Positions 39,970 to 54,554 of a stretch of DNA of 64,000 nucleotides are shown piece after piece. Below the pieces are notes generated by a model. That model was not told where the DNA came from. It made no database searches and was given only the letters and a program-made list of their open reading frames with translations. The stretch spans positions 311,241 through 375,240 of the forward strand of contig VXBM01000341.1 of the NCBI GenBank assembly GCA_013400155.1. Reading direction: 5' to 3'. Within the stretch, counting starts at the first letter, position 1, and every line of letters starts with the position of its first letter. The DNA is from Helopsaltes ochotensis. Taxonomy: Eukaryota > Chordata > Aves > Passeriformes > Locustellidae. Both the position numbers and the translations under genes were made by a program.

Positions 39970-40741
39970 TTATTCCTGATCAAATATAAAGAGCAATTTT
40001 GGCTGGTTAGAAATGTTAAACATACAAGTCTTGCACAATAGCGTTAGAAGAGAGCAGCGCATTGTGAAAACTAACCCCAGCCCTGTGAAAGCTGCAGCCC
40101 TGGGTTTTTCATAGGGCTCTCGTTTACTGAGTGTGCACAGGGCACTGAATAACTCTTGCTTCACTGAGAAAAGGTGCCTCAGATTGCACTTCGAGCAAGC
40201 AAACATATTACAGTATTTTTTCACCAGATGCTTTGTGCAGAGTCCTGTCCTGAACGTGTCCCGCCATTGAGGCATGGGTTTCCCCTGCAGCTCCAGGGGG
40301 GGATGTGAAGTATCCTCTCCTTTGGGGTCTGACTCTTTTGGGGTCAGGGCTCTCAGCACTGTTGGGATGTATGGGGGGCTGGTTATCTCACCATGGTGCA
40401 CCTGCCCTTTTCAGACTGTGTAAAGGTTAGTGCACTTGCTGAACTGCCAAGTAGGCCAAGCCTGTTTTGTGAGAGAGTTCTTGTGTTGATTTAAACTGTG
40501 GTTTTGGTTTGGGTTTTTTTGCCTTCCTTTATGTCCGAAATGGGAATAAGAGAGCGCCTGTGCTTAATGCTGCTTGAGAAAGACAGCTGTGAGGTGAGGT
40601 ATGCAGGCTGGGCTAGCAGGTGGAGCTTCCTGGCTTTGCTCCCAAAGGCTGTGGATATGATCTTTGGAAGACATTTTCTGCACATGATCCAAGAGATAGG
40701 GAGGGCTAAATAGCAAAGTCCTTTCAGCACTCACTTATTAG

Positions 40742-41178
40742 AGAGGATCCAGAGGGTAACAAAGATGGTGAAGGGCCTTGAGGGGAAGCCATATGAGGAG
40801 CTGCTGAGGGCGCTTGGTTTGTTCAGCCTGGAGAAGAGGAGACTGAGGGAGAAAGCTCCCTCGTGATGGGGACGGGAGGGGCAGGCAGCTCTTCTCTGTG
40901 GTGACCAGTGACAGAACCCAAGGGAATGGAAGCTGTGTCAGGAGGGGTTTAGTTTGGATATTAGAAAAAGATTCTTCACCCAGAGGGTGTTTGGGCACTG
41001 GAACAGGCTCCCCAGGGAAGTGGTCACAGCATTAGTCCTCACAGAGATCAAAGAGTGTTTGGACAGTGCTCTCAGGCACATGGGGTGACTTTAGGGAATG
41101 GTTCTGTGCAGGGTAAGGAGTTGGACTTGATGATCCTCATGGATCCCTTCTAACTCAGAACATTCTGTGATTCTGTGA
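40742..41178 (+). mobile_element. CR1 LINE 3' fragment (non-LTR retrotransposon)
   Basis: About 440 bases of the 3' end of a chicken-repeat-1 LINE. Diagnostic pieces are GAGAGGATCCAGAGGGTAAC at the start, TTCAGCCTGGAGAAGAGGAG, GGATATTAGAAAAAGATTCT, CTGGAACAGGCTCCCCAGGG, GGACTTGATGATCCTCATGG, and the end ATTCTGTGATTCTGTGA. 5' truncated and coding-dead, as nearly all CR1 copies are; no reverse transcriptase domain remains. It supports an avian or closely related reptile genome. Confidence 0.95.
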
Positions 41179-44100
41179 CTAGTCAAGATAATAAAGCTTT
41201 TGTTGATCTAGGTCTGGTTTGTCTGGTGCTGGAATCTGACTCCTGTATGATACCCAAAGAGTAAACTAATACTAACACTTTTCACTTAAAACTTAAGTAT
41301 TCTTAACTGGTGTAAGGGAATCTGACTGTATGATTGGATATGAGTAAAAGTGGAAGCACCTGTGCCAACGCAGCATCCTGGACCTTCGTTGCAACCTCCT
41401 CTTAGGTTTTAGAAAATGCCAGTTTAAGGAGGATGAAAGAAAATGAATGGGAGGGTTTTCTAACTTGGTGCAAAGAGGTGACACCAAAGTTTCTTGGCCT
41501 CTGTCTGTGGGGCATCTTGTATGTGGGAAACAAACCAGTTGACTCAAGGTTTTTACAAGGTATGCAACAGATACTAATAATTAGTAGTTGGGCAGGTCCC
41601 CGAAGTGGATATTGCATCATCATCTCAAAAAAGCTAGAATGACTGACACCATCTGTGGTTTTGGCTCCTAGATGTGTTTTATAAACCAGTGGGGGTGGGG
41701 GAGGAAGGCGGGGAAGCATAGCAGAGTCACTTGAAAAGGAAACAAAGCCAATTACCTGAGCTAGCTGTATGTGTAAAGCTGTAACTGCTTTTCCTTCTCC
41801 ACCCTTTCTCTCTGGTACATAAAGTACATGGCATTTTACCTCGTTTGAACAGCAAATTAATCCAAGTTGTGGTGTTTCATCACCTTTCACCTATACAGTT
41901 TCTTCCTAATGAATTAAAATTATTGATTAGTTCACTGTTAAAAACTGTGAACTGAGCCACTTGGAACAGTGAGTGTGTCCTTGAGTCTGGCAGGGGAGGC
42001 TCTTGGTCAGATGTCCTGCTGAACTGCTAATAGTGGGTAACCTTTCTTCAGCTTGTTTTGAAAACAGGTGTAAGAAAACACATTCGCAAATCCTGGAAGA
42101 CAACGGGCTATGTCCTGTAGTGTAGGCTTGTCTCTGTACATCATCTGTGTTCCTTGTTTGCAAATGAGCAATGCTGTAGTTTGTGATTTCAGTGACCAAA
42201 GCACACAGCCAATGACATAAAATAACCTGGATCAGCTGTGCAAACATCACCTATGTCCCAGTTCTGAAAACGAGGAGCTGAAGGCAGACCCACAAACACC
42301 AGAGTTTTTTTTCATAAGATTGGAAAAAAGAAAATTCAGGTAATGAAAATAATAATTTTTCCCTCAAGACTTAATTATTAAGAAAATGGATGACAAATGC
42401 CGTGATGAATTGTCTGTAGGTTAGCAGGGGTTCCATTAATTTTTCAGGCTAGTCGTTTTTTGAAGTTTGAGCAGGTTATGGCTCAATATTTATTCAAGCT
42501 ATTACTTTTTGACAGAAGTGTCTGCATGCATGGGATTTTCAAGGTGGTGAGAATATGATTTTTCGTTTGCTATTTTTTACAGGTAATAGAAAGCTCAATA
42601 GTTTCCCTTCTTTGTTTAGATCCACTTTCTGTGCTGATTTAAAGTATCATTGTTCAGATTAACACATCTTTCAAATGCAGTCATTTGCCCCTTGTGCAAT
42701 CATTTGACTCTTGAATAATGAAGAAAGGGACCAAAAGAAATTAAAAAGAGTGTGTCTTCCAGTCTTCTTCGAGCTCCATTACTGAATGCAGGGTTCAGAG
42801 GTGTATTTTAGATACCTGCCAATGAACATACAACTGTAGGATATACCTGAATGCTGTTAAAAAGTTATTCTTACTGAGGTTGTGTAACCAGTCTGAGCTG
42901 TGAAAGAGTGGAGCTAAAGGTCATTACCACACAAAGCTGGAATTTAATCACTTCTAGGTACCATATAAGAAGCCTTTTTTTTAATTGGTCTGGTGAAATC
43001 TACTCAAATGCAACAGGCTGTTGAATGATAAACACGAGCTTTAATCCTTCAGCCTAAATAGTTGCCCTGACATAGTAAAATTTGGTGACAGGATATTACA
43101 AGTAATTTTTACGGTATTAAAACATTTGTGTGAAAGGCATAGATGTGTCAATGAACTGTTTTAACAAATAAGGAGGCTGCATGTGTATTTGCAGTTGCTC
43201 TGCGGTTCTCAAGAGCAGTTGCACACTACTTTCGTTGCAGGATGTGGCTGCTGCGTAAAATTGAAGAATATGAGTGAATTTGGTGTTTCTGTGTTACCAC
43301 TGACAATCTTGCATTCTCCTCTCTTCATGCAAAATTGAGTGGTGTGTGTGCCTGTGTTTTGAAACCAGACTAAACAGAATGTTGAGATAACTGTAGGTGT
43401 TAAATACATACAAGTATGAACTGGTACTCTCTACCTTGGGAGAAAAAAAGCATCTGATTTCTATCTTGACCTGCTGACTTTAAGCATATCAACTGACAGA
43501 TAATTCTACTGATTTGACTGGAAACTTTTTAATATGTTATAGAGTGTATTTACATTGGTCTATTTGGGATCAGAATTTGTCCTCAAAGACTCATTCTTCT
43601 GAGCTCTGACACAAAAGAAATATTTGGCATTGATCGCTTCTGTTCAATCTGATAAGATGCATAGATGATCCAAAAACTGAAGCTACTGATTCATTTGCTC
43701 AGTAGTTTTCAAAGTCCAGTTCTCTTATTCCACTTACACATTTACTTGAATATTTTGCTGTACTTAGCCTCCCCTACTGCCAGGATAAAATGTAGCCAAC
43801 ATAAGCAAGCATGAAAGGTTGTGAACAGAGACTTTGACTATTGACCATTCAAACTGGAACTAGGAAGATGGATCAAATCTTTCCTAGTGACTTTAGACTT
43901 TGGATTTTCATACTAATAAAAGGAAAAAGATGATGTTCAAAGTGAGCAATACCTGACGTGTAATATTTAGATGAGGAAAGTTTAAAGACCATTTGGATTG
44001 CTTCTAAATGTTATCAGTGTTGTAATTTCATTAGGTGGTTAGATTCTTATTGAAACAACTGAATTCCAATTTTTGTTTTTAACAAGCCTTTGATGCTGCA

Positions 44101-47100
44101 GTGGTAAATGCAATGGTTTGCTAAGATGTCTGTTACAGTCCTCTGTGTGTTGTGTCTTGAACCTCATCTGTCCACCTGTGCTTAAGAGAAAGGATAAGCC
44201 TTGGAGTTTAGCTCATTTTCTGATAATCTGAGGAGACTTGAGATCCATCTGTAATTTAGAAACTCTCTTTTTTTCCTTTCAGGCTGAGATAATGCCATTG
44301 ATGTTGATTACCAATAATTATAAACCAATAGAGGTTCAGCCTTTAAAATACGGCAGATCTTCTACTTATAGATTGTTATAGAAACAATGCAGAATACCTG
44401 CAATTTCTGAGATCTTTTCCCTTTATCTGTACTTCAGCTCAAGCCTTGACTGAGTCAACTTTGCCCCAGTTAAAAATCAAGTTCAATACAAGAAGATATA
44501 TATCTCACGTTGTGAGATGAGGTGTCCAATGCTTTCATGAATTAATTCTCTGATTTTCATTACATACATAGATTTAAAAGACCAATGAATTATGCTGTTG
44601 CATCAGCACTGGCATGATCTTTAATTTCCACATATGTATTTCTTTAGAAATCTGTAAATAGACCACTGGAGCTAAATTTTAGAAGGTTTTTGAGATCACT
44701 GCCACACAAGATCAGAAAAAGAAGCATTGCTTTGAACTGAGAATTTAGATTTTAATTAAGCCTCTCTTGTTGAAGTTGCTTATGTAATGATTAAAGCACT
44801 TGTATTTTGGTGCCTAAAACCAGGTTCAGAAACGCAGAGATTGTGTTTGAGGTAGTTTCAATAGCACATCTGGGTTTTCAGGGTTGTACAGATAAAGAAT
44901 TTTCAAACTCAATTTTGTGCAAAGTGAAGCTACTGTCTTTGAAGAAAGCCAATTGCTTGACTAAAAATACATCATTGTATATTGCAGTTCAGTGGAATTG
45001 AGGAAAAAATGTAGTGATATTGAAATTCAGGCAATCAGTACTTCCTGTGGCTAAACTGTAACCCCTGGGTCATGTTTAGTAAGGGTTTGGAGCAAGGTGA
45101 GTACATGACTTTGCATACCTGATTCGGTACAGTGTGATTCAGCATCAGTGTGTGATGTATGGGGTTGTAAATGCTCCAGTGCCCTTCTAAGGCATTTCCT
45201 CTGCAGTTACTTCAATAAACTTGCAAAAGGGAAGAATCTGATGCTTTTTAGTTGAGCCACAGCAGATATGATTATCAAAATGTACTGTAGGAAGTCATGA
45301 CAAATCACTAATCAGATGTGTCATGGTGAGCACTTAATTAAGTACAGACATTTTAGTTGAATTTCCATCGTGTTCAGTGTGACTTCTCATGTGTTTTAAA
45401 ACTAGCATGTTTCTCAGATTTGTTTTGGACAAAAAGGATCTGCAATAAATATATAACAAGAACAGGGATTCCGCTTGGGTTAGGATGGCAGCAGAAGTGT
45501 GTGCTTTTCTGTCCAGGAAGAGAATTTCTACCTGTGCTGTATAACACAGAATGTTACATCTAGTTTAGATGGAGAGAGATGAACAGCACTACCACTGAGG
45601 CAATCTTGCTAGTGGTTCTTGCCTCATCCTCAATCCCTCTTTTACTGTATCACATATACCTAGTTGTTTTCCTTCCAGCTGAAGTGTGATAAACAATATA
45701 TGATAAGCTGTAAAATCTGATCTGCCTTGGGTTGCAATATATATTGAGTCAATATATTGAAACAATTAAACCAAAATGCTCTGATTAATTAAGATTATTT
45801 AATTAATATCTAGTGACACATAAAGAAGTCAGAGCCAGCAGAATACAAAATGGAATGAGAGGAAATTATGGAGTCTGCGGTATGGCTGTGCTGCCACTTG
45901 GTGACAGCACATCTCATTGTGCCCTTCAGTGCCACTCCTGCCTGTCAGTGCTGCAATAGCTCTTGCTTTGGGGAACCTTGCCAATGCTTTGGTCAATATA
46001 CCAGACACCTTCAGACTTATTATGGCATCTCAGGCACCTCAGAATGCTTCCTACCCACATTGCAGCCAGAAGCTGGGCTCAGCTCTCCAGGTTGCTGTCA
46101 GCAGCCATTTCTGACCTGTCATCCTTAGGTAACTTCAGCCCAGCTTTTGTTTATTCTGATTGTGTTTGCAATGCCAGGGAGTCTTCTGACACCTTCACCT
46201 GCCAGGTTCAGCAAGAGAATGTTTCATCCCTTTTGGACCAGGTTGCTGAAAGGCTGAGGTGGAGTATGTTTTTCTGTGGTTTGCTTGCTTCACCCTCCAA
46301 GTCCTGTGATTCTGGGGTTCGGGTATTTGAGAACAGTGCTTGGACCAATGTCTCCCCAATATCAGTGGGAAGTGCTGGCATGGGAAAAGGCTTTGTCTAA
46401 TTTTTGACTCAGACTTGCAATCTGTCTTCTTTGATAAAACCCAGTCTGACTGCTACTTTCCGAGAGATGCTGTGTTCCATTTCCAGGCTTTTCTGGAGGA
46501 GTGCTTTGGCTTAAGACTATTCCTCTGAGGAGCCAGGAGGATTTTGTCAGGGCCTCTGTACCCTCTGGCATTGTTTCTTCTGCCTCTGAACTCACAGGTT
46601 ACTGCAGTGCATGCATCTCACTTTCTCCCTCAGTATAAAATTCTGAAATTCCTGTGATGACCCTATGCTCCTGCCAGTAGTTGCTAAAATAACCTGAGAC
46701 TTTGGACAACAAGCTGGGAAATTGGGCATAGGGAGGAGATTGAAAATTGCTGCCTCTCTGTAAATCTTTTGTGTAAGTTAACATAGTGTTAACACTGTTT
46801 TCCTGTGGCTTCTCATCTGCTTGTGGTGAGAACTTCCTTTGATACAGATTGCTTTGTGCCTGTGCCAGATCTGGGAGCATATTCCTTCTGCTGTGAAGTT
46901 GGTACTTTCTGTTAGGAAATGGGATGGAAGGGGGCTTGTTTGGTAGTTATAACAAATCACAGACGGGTAAGCACTTAACAGCAAACCCAGGCAAGTAGTG
47001 CTCTTCAGCTGTACTGAACTCTTGAGTCAGCTTTTTTTTGCTGTCAGCTCTATAATTTTCTCTTATGAGTAGCTGATTTCTGTTCAAACTGTTTCCCACA

Positions 47101-48010
47101 AAGTACTTTCTAGAAGACCTCAGAGCTATTTAGGAAGGAGTTTTATTTGGTCTTTAGAAGTTTCAGAAAGCTGAACCCTATTTTGTGTTGAGGAACTTTC
47201 AAACTTTAAAAAGCAAGAGGACAGTTTTAGCTGAACAGAATTGCATTATTTTTTTCTGAAATGCTGAAGCATTAATGTCTTCATTTAATTTCCAGCTAGG
47301 GCTTGGATGTTTTGCAATATAATTTGCCGCAGTTGATACAAGCCTTGAGAAATACTTTAACTAGTCAGAAACAGACTGCATTTTTAGCCCCAGTCATGTA
47401 CATCCTGGGGTGGCACTTCAGGCACTGGCTCATGCTGCCTTGAGTAGGTTTTAAGCCTGAGGAGCACTGCCAGGATTAATCTCTGTACCGTGGCTGCTTC
47501 TGCTGTACTTGAGGCTGCTTGGAGCTCCTGAGTGTTTCCTGTTCTTTGGCACACAGCCTGCTCCTTTCTCAACCTTTCAAACACAACACCCACCATGGTA
47601 TAGTTTGCCCCAAAACTGTGCTTTGAGCTTCTCTGGCAGTCTGCCCATAGCTTTAGATCAATTTGCTATGACTGCAATCACAGCCTTTTGACTCACTCTG
47701 TAGCAATCCAAAGAAGGTGTTTCCTGGTAGAGGTATGCAATGCAAATGCTAGAAAATATTTCTGCAATACTACTTCTCTGCTTATAACTGGTTACATCCA
47801 GCTTCAAATCTTCCCTGAGGAAATGGTGGCATTTAAGCTGGGCTCATGTCCATAGCACATAAGGAAATCTGTCTCTCTGTTGGCAGGAGCATGCAATAAA
47901 TGCTGTAAATACTATAAATGTCAAATCAGCATCATCAGTGAGAAATCGATCATTAATTATATGAGCTTTAGGCAGGTGATTCTGAACAGCAGAGGAGCAC
48001 TTGAAGAGTG

Positions 48011-48073
48011 TTAAACCGTTCAGTCACTTTGTAAGTACTAAGTTAAACTGTTCAGTCACTTTGTAAGTACTAA
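48011..48073 (+). repeat. 32-bp tandem duplication
   Basis: TTAAACCGTTCAGTCACTTT... and TTAAACTGTTCAGTCACTTT... repeat with a 32-base period. The two copies differ by one C/T change. Confidence 0.9.
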
Positions 48074-51000
48074 AAACGGCTTGAATTTAGTAATCAGTGT
48101 CTGCTCCATATGCTGTGCACACACTCCACAAAAAAGACTCGTTCTGTGGTAACACCCTCTGTTGTCCTCTTCTGGCTGCTGACATCCTGAGCTTACTCAT
48201 GTTTCAGCCCATAGTATGGAGTGCAAATCATTGCAAGACTTCCTCCTGAGGTGCTGTCACGTGCCACACTTCATTTTATACACCCACATATTGTTGTAAA
48301 ACCTTTGGTGTAAGTAATATCATTGATTATTCCATATTAGAGTAATACATCCCAAACCCATCTTGTTGACCAAATGTCAAGGAAAGGGTCCCATATTCCC
48401 ATAGAGCAGGAGCTACTATAGAAGGTGTTTGATTTCAGCCTCTCAACACAGCTGGAGGACAACCCAAGGCTCTGGAGAGTCTGGGAAGTGCTGGAAATGA
48501 TGAGTCTTTCTTTTCTTTCCTTTACTTCTCTTCTATTTCATCCAAAAGTGGTGCACACTGGTGTTTTTAATTTTTTGAATTAAGTTTTTGCAAGAAGACA
48601 CATTAGGAAACACTTCTGTAACACCCAGATGGATTTCATCTCATTTGCATTCTCATCTCCAAATTTTGCAATCTATGTTTGTTTAAAAAAAAATTAATAA
48701 AGAAAAGGGGAAAAAAACCCCTTGTCTAAGGAGGTATATCCAGGCAGTAGAGTTGATGGCTTCACTTAGTTCTGTGTAGTCACTGGGGTACTTAATATTC
48801 TGTAGTACTACTTCATTAATTGAAAAATTAGCATCCATGCTGTTGCTGAGATCCTCCTTTTTATCTTGTGGGTTGAAGTGCTATTTGCTTTCTTCCAGTC
48901 TTGCAGTAATTCCACATGCTCTTCAAAAATACAGACCAGTATACATTGATTCATTATCTCACATATTTCCATGTATCAAATAGTCGTCATAGAAGTTAAG
49001 AATTTAGAATTTTTATTTCTGCTATCTCCATCTCCTTTTTTTTTCTCATCTCCACCCCAAAAGTGCAATGCACCAAGCAAGTGATCACACAGTAGCTGTT
49101 AGTCAAGACTGGTAAATGGAACTAGATATTCAAGAGAGGATACTCCTCACACATAAAACCATAAAAATCTCCTAGCATCTTTTAATGAGCTTACTATGAA
49201 AGATCAAAACATGCATTGTGACACACGAGAGAGGCAAAGAGATCAACAATATCATTGAAGAATTAACTCTGTGGCAACAGGGAGTTGTTAACTTCAGCTA
49301 AGCACCTTTGCCCAAGAAATGGATAAAGCAAGAAACTTTTTTACATTTTTTTTTCTTTAAGTTATTTTTGTCTCAAGTCACTTACCTCTTTCAGTAGAAT
49401 ATCAGTTGTTGTTTCTGTAATCTCCTTAGCACTGTTGTTAGCTTCCTGCTCTTTGCTATTCGATCTGCTTACTCAACCATCTTTTATACTGTGACAGCTA
49501 CACCCTCACATAATAATAACTTGTTTTCATGCAGTGCATTCACCTCAGTGATTTATCCAGCCTACTCACAACTTTACAAACCTGAAAACACTGCTTTAAT
49601 GGGATGCTGTCTACCCTCTTGTTGTCTAATCTATTAGTGGTATTTTTTCTGTGATTTCAAGATCACTTCCCATGTGGCTTCAAGGATCCATAGCAAATGG
49701 TATAGATTTACTATAGATCAATATGGTAAAGATTTTCAGTCTGAAATTGATTTTTCCCATCAAATTGAAATGACTCACAAAAGGACTTCCTCATTGAATC
49801 CACTTTGACAGTAGAATTTCCATATGCTTGTCAGACATCTAAACTTTGCTAATGGAGCTTCAGTGCCCAGACTGAACAGAGAGATTAAAATTGAAGTAAA
49901 TTACCTTTTCATGCAGAGCTCTTGTGATTGTTGTTTCTAGTCATCTTAATACAATGCATTTAAGTGACTTCCAGTTACATGGATTTTTACCAGAGTTTGG
50001 AGGAAGTCCCTCTCATTTCTTCCCCAGTTTGCATGGCCAGAAGCTTGAGCAGTTGCCTATCACTGTAGAGATCGTTATTCTCTAAAATAAGTCTCTCAGA
50101 GAGATCTTGCTGTCGTGTTTAATACCTTTCAATGAAGGCCAGCTAGAGATTGTCCAAGAGCAGCGAATGCAGCTGTTCCTGCTCATGTCTGCCTCGCTGG
50201 GCTCCTCTCAGGTGGCAGGAGTGATCAGCAGTTCTCTGTGCTGCCACAGGGCTGGTGCAAAGAGCACGATGAGCTTCTGTGGAAGCTTTCATCTTGCAAC
50301 ATTTTTGTTCACTCAATTACTTTTTTCATTCCTTACTGACCTTTTCCCAAGTCAAATGATTTTTTTCATCAGAGACTTGAGAGCAAAACCTGTCATCCCC
50401 TGGATATAAATCTTGATGCAGACATACATCATAGGGGGGAAAAAAGATTATTGCTGATTGCCTAATAGTTACTTAGGTAACACATGCTCCCGTTTAGTTA
50501 ATTCTGTCCGCTGATTTGGATCACTGTCATCTGTTGCATCCTTTAACTCTCCTGCAAGCTCCTCAGTTTCCGTATGGTCCCTTTCAGTGTGAATGTCAGG
50601 CCAAAAACATTGAAATTTTTTGTTTGATCTAGCTATTCCAATATTATAAATATCAGCCATGTTTTGATAGAGAAGTTAGACAAATATATGTTAGTTAAAG
50701 ATTTGGGAAAAACACATAATAGCTTTTTCTGGAGCTTGACAGGTGCTGTGTGAAAATCCTTCTGTAGCTATCATGGTAAGGAATGCATTACATAGTACTA
50801 TAAAATATACAAACAACTAAAATCTGTGGGAGACCAATAAATCCAAACTGACCTACAAGAAAGAAAGAAGTCAGTGGGAATTTGGATTATTGAAGATGAT
50901 AAAATAATTCAGAGTTGCACTACAGAACAACTTTTGCCTTTTTATTTTCTGGCACAAAATAAAAGGCCATCTTCTTGTGACCATCTTTAGAGCACTTTGT

Positions 51001-54000
51001 ATTTGGTTCTTCTTACTGAAATATCCCTGTGTTTTGGTCTGGTCAGACAGTAAAGCTGGACAATGTCCTTCTCTGACTCATCTGTCAAAATTGTATCCCC
51101 ATTGCAATGAGTAGCACAAGTACTTTATAAATATTCTCTGACAGGACCTCTTCTGCATTAGCTGGAAGCTCACCTGGGGTGCATATTTGGGTTTTAACAG
51201 TAAATAAATGCTTCCTAATTAATTATGGCTAATATACAAGTGCAAAAACTAGGTCAAAGGCAGTCTGGTTTTATGGTCATATGTGGTTCCCAAAGACAAT
51301 AGTGTTTCCAAATCTGTGTGGACTCTGTCCTTACTGTTAGCTGTTCAGAGGATGATTTATATTTCTTACTAGCTCTTGCAGAAAACCTGTGAAGCTTTAC
51401 AAACAGGAAATGTTCTTCTTGTGCTAGAAAGCAGCTGTTAGTGAGCACTGGAAATTGCTATTGTGACTAATACTGCAGCCATCCTCTTTGCAATTTATTT
51501 TATGGACTTCACTGTGTTACACACTTCCGTTGCATAGTGCAAGTGAGAACGCTCAGCAAGGATTACTGTGTGCCTAGCACTGGCACAGAAATAAATGCAT
51601 CTCCATCTAGAGTAGCCAGTATCTTAAAATCACAATTCATCCACATAGGGCAAAACTTTGCATCTAAATACATATCTCATCCAGTTGCTGGAATATCTCT
51701 AATCCAGATGCCTGTACTCAGGACCATTTCATAGCAATCTGCATCTGAGCAGTCTGTAGCCATCTGCTTGTGTGCATTTTGCATGAGCACAGTTTTTGGA
51801 AGCTGGCCTCACCGGAGGTTTGCCTCTTAGGTAGTTTCTAAACTCATTGTTTCGTCATTTTAAAAATGCATATATATTATCTTCCGTCGTGTTACTTAGC
51901 TATATAATTCTGTATTGCAGCAGTAGACAGCCCAAGCACAGGCCACTGAGTCTAGCTGGGGAAGCGATGCACAAATAGATGATCGTTTGACAGACTTCTT
52001 GCTGGCATTGTACTTAGCCCCAGAACGGTGCTGATAGCATGTGCTGCTTTCCCCTTTGCTTGGTGCATCCTCGCTCTGCAGGAGGAGGACTTTGCTCTGC
52101 TTGCTATAGATTCAGCATTTTGCTCTCACCTGGGAGGAGGGCACAGGTAAAGTGTTCACATGTGACACTAGGAATAAAATAAACTCTGAACTAAGTCGCT
52201 CCCACACATAAAATTATGACCTTTATGTGCCTCATCCACCTTGAGATATTCCATAAATCTGTGTGACTGCCCATTTCAGAAATTCAACAGGGCAGTGCAA
52301 ATCAGAACAGTAACTTTCTCTTCTTCCTGAACTGCAGAAAAAAGTGACACAAGTCAGAAAATATATGTAAAAGATCAGAAAGAAGGTAGAAAGCCATCTC
52401 CTCTACCTATTTAGAGCCAAGTCAGAGTGAATCAATGGAATAGGAGAAGGCAGAAACTGCATGCTATTAATTGCCACAATGATGGGAGTTTGTGGCTGGA
52501 AAGGTGATTGATGCCAGGGCTGGGCCCGTGAACAGTGTTTGAGGTGTGCTTGCACACCAGGCTGTTGGTTTTCAGTGAAGTAGGAATGGAGTCTGCCCCA
52601 GTCCTGCTGGGCTTTTCTGGGACACCCTTCTGCTGCCACCCATGATTCAGCTGTTTGTGCAGAGCTCAAACCATCCCTGCTTATCAGCCTTAGTTAATGC
52701 CCAGTGTAATGAGGTGGTCTCCCCACCACCCACATTCTCTGGACACTGAAGTAACAGAAATAAAGCCTGTGCATCTGTCTTTTCATGGGGAAGGCTCTGG
52801 AGGAAGCAGTAATTCCTGAACTCTCACGTGCTAGACTTAGATAAATATTGTCACCATTTCTGGATGTGAAAAATGGGATATCTGCCCTGACCAGGGTGGG
52901 GGGACGAAGAACATTTTTCTTATTACTGTTGTTTTTACCCATGAGGAAAAGCTGACAAATTCCAAGTTATCAATCAAACTTTCGAATTTTAGCACAGGAT
53001 TTCCAGGAAAAAAAAACAAACAACAAAGGTGGGATTTGTTTCATAAAGTGAGTTTTCCTCCACAAAAGAAGAGGAAAGATAAAATGAGAGGGTGAACGAA
53101 GCTGTTTCTGGTTGTCTTGAGTTGTCACTGATGTCTTGTTTGCAGATGTTTCTGTGTTGGTTCAGGTTGCTGTCCATCATCACTCAAAGGAAATGCTTTT
53201 CATAGGGATTTTAACCACTAGATATTTTTGGTTTGATATTCTGGAAATTCTTTTTCTGTACAGCGAAGAGAAGCCTGTGGCTGACAATCCTCTTGCATAA
53301 AAAGCAGCTATTTCTTGTATTACCTCCAGGCACTTTACTTTCAGGACTTTTAATGGATAAAACATTGGTGGCAATTTCCAGCTGCCACAAAGGGCTTAAT
53401 TTTCCATCACCATGAGATATTTAAATGATCATCAGCCAATTGATATTCTACAAGCAATACATCTTTATCTGCTGAATTACAGCCCTTTGGGCTGTTCAGG
53501 GACATGTATGTGGTTAAACTCTGTTCATAAGTGTTCACTATGTGGTGATAATTAATATTGTATTAGTACTGATCAATAGCTCTGTTTGTTCTATGATAAA
53601 TTGGAAGGGAAGTGGTTGTATGTGGCTCTTCACTTCCTCTTCAGCCTTGCAGTCATTCAGGTGTTAGTCAATTCTGCTAGAAGTTAAACAGCTCCACTAA
53701 ATGGGAAACTTGTCTTTGCTGTCTCACAGTTGTCACATTGCCAGTAGCAATGCAGTAAGTTTAACTTAACTCTTTTATTATGTACTTGTTGGTCAGTAGG
53801 ACAAAATCATCCAATATACCAGTGCGTACAGTTCTCACAATCCAGCAGTGAGCTGACCTTAATTTCTACCCTTTTCAAGGAATTCACTGGATTAAATATT
53901 GGAGTTACTACCTGGATGCAAGAGAAGGGGCATAGTTTCTGCACTGATACCAGCAATGTTCTCCTGGCCTGCCAGCATGGGTTCCTGGTCACCCTCAGCT

Positions 54001-54512
54001 CTCCTGGGGAATCTACTAGGTATTTATATTTTTTGGAATAGAGCTAGGAAAGACTTGAAGGAACCTTTCACAGCTCCTTTTCTTTAGAGAAGGAGATTTA
54101 ATATTGTGTTCCCTGCTTACAAACACTTGCCAAATATGATACTGTAATTAAGCTTCCTCCTTTTCCCCAGTCTTTGATTTCCCCAGATTTGTATACTCAA
54201 ATACATTTGCCTCCAATCAAAATGCATCTGAGGCACCTTTGTGTGATTTTCAGTCCTCAAAGACCAAGAAATGCCAAATTCATGTAAGAGTGATTTTCCT
54301 AGGTATGTTTTTATTCCTTCCTGTTTGAAGAATGATGCTAGCTAGTTCTAGATATGGATTGGCAATTAATTGTTGTTGACTAAAATCACAGCTGCGTTTG
54401 GGACAAAGCTGGAATGTATTTATTGGAAACAAAATGTACTTTTACCAGAAAATGATTTGTCAAATACCAAAGCCAGGCTCGAGACTGCTGTATTTTTGCT
54501 GCATTTTGGTTT

Positions 54513-54554
54513 AGGTTTGTTGCTCAAGGTTTGTTACTTAAGGTATGTTCTTAT
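54513..54554 (+). repeat. 14-bp repeat, three diverged copies
   Basis: AGGTTTGTTGCTCA, AGGTTTGTTACTTA and AGGTATGTTCTTAT lie end to end. Confidence 0.85.

Larger units (their letters stand above)
30679..40741. other. Upstream flank of ACSL5, no protein gene seen
   Basis: About 10 kb of AT-rich DNA. It contains the (GGAA)n array, a short A-rich repeat at about 36,692-36,722, a hairpin plus poly-A at about 39.9 kb, and possibly the ACSL5 first exon. Reading frames of up to 143 codons (for example 39,561-39,959 and 39,970-40,401) have no recognised homology. Confidence 0.6.

Noticed and set aside
40742..41178. Possible active LINE
   Set aside because: It is only a truncated CR1 3' end with no reverse transcriptase or endonuclease coding.
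45868..46400. Overlapping plus frames of 65-145 codons
   Set aside because: No family motif, no splice context, and different frames are equally open. Probably chance.
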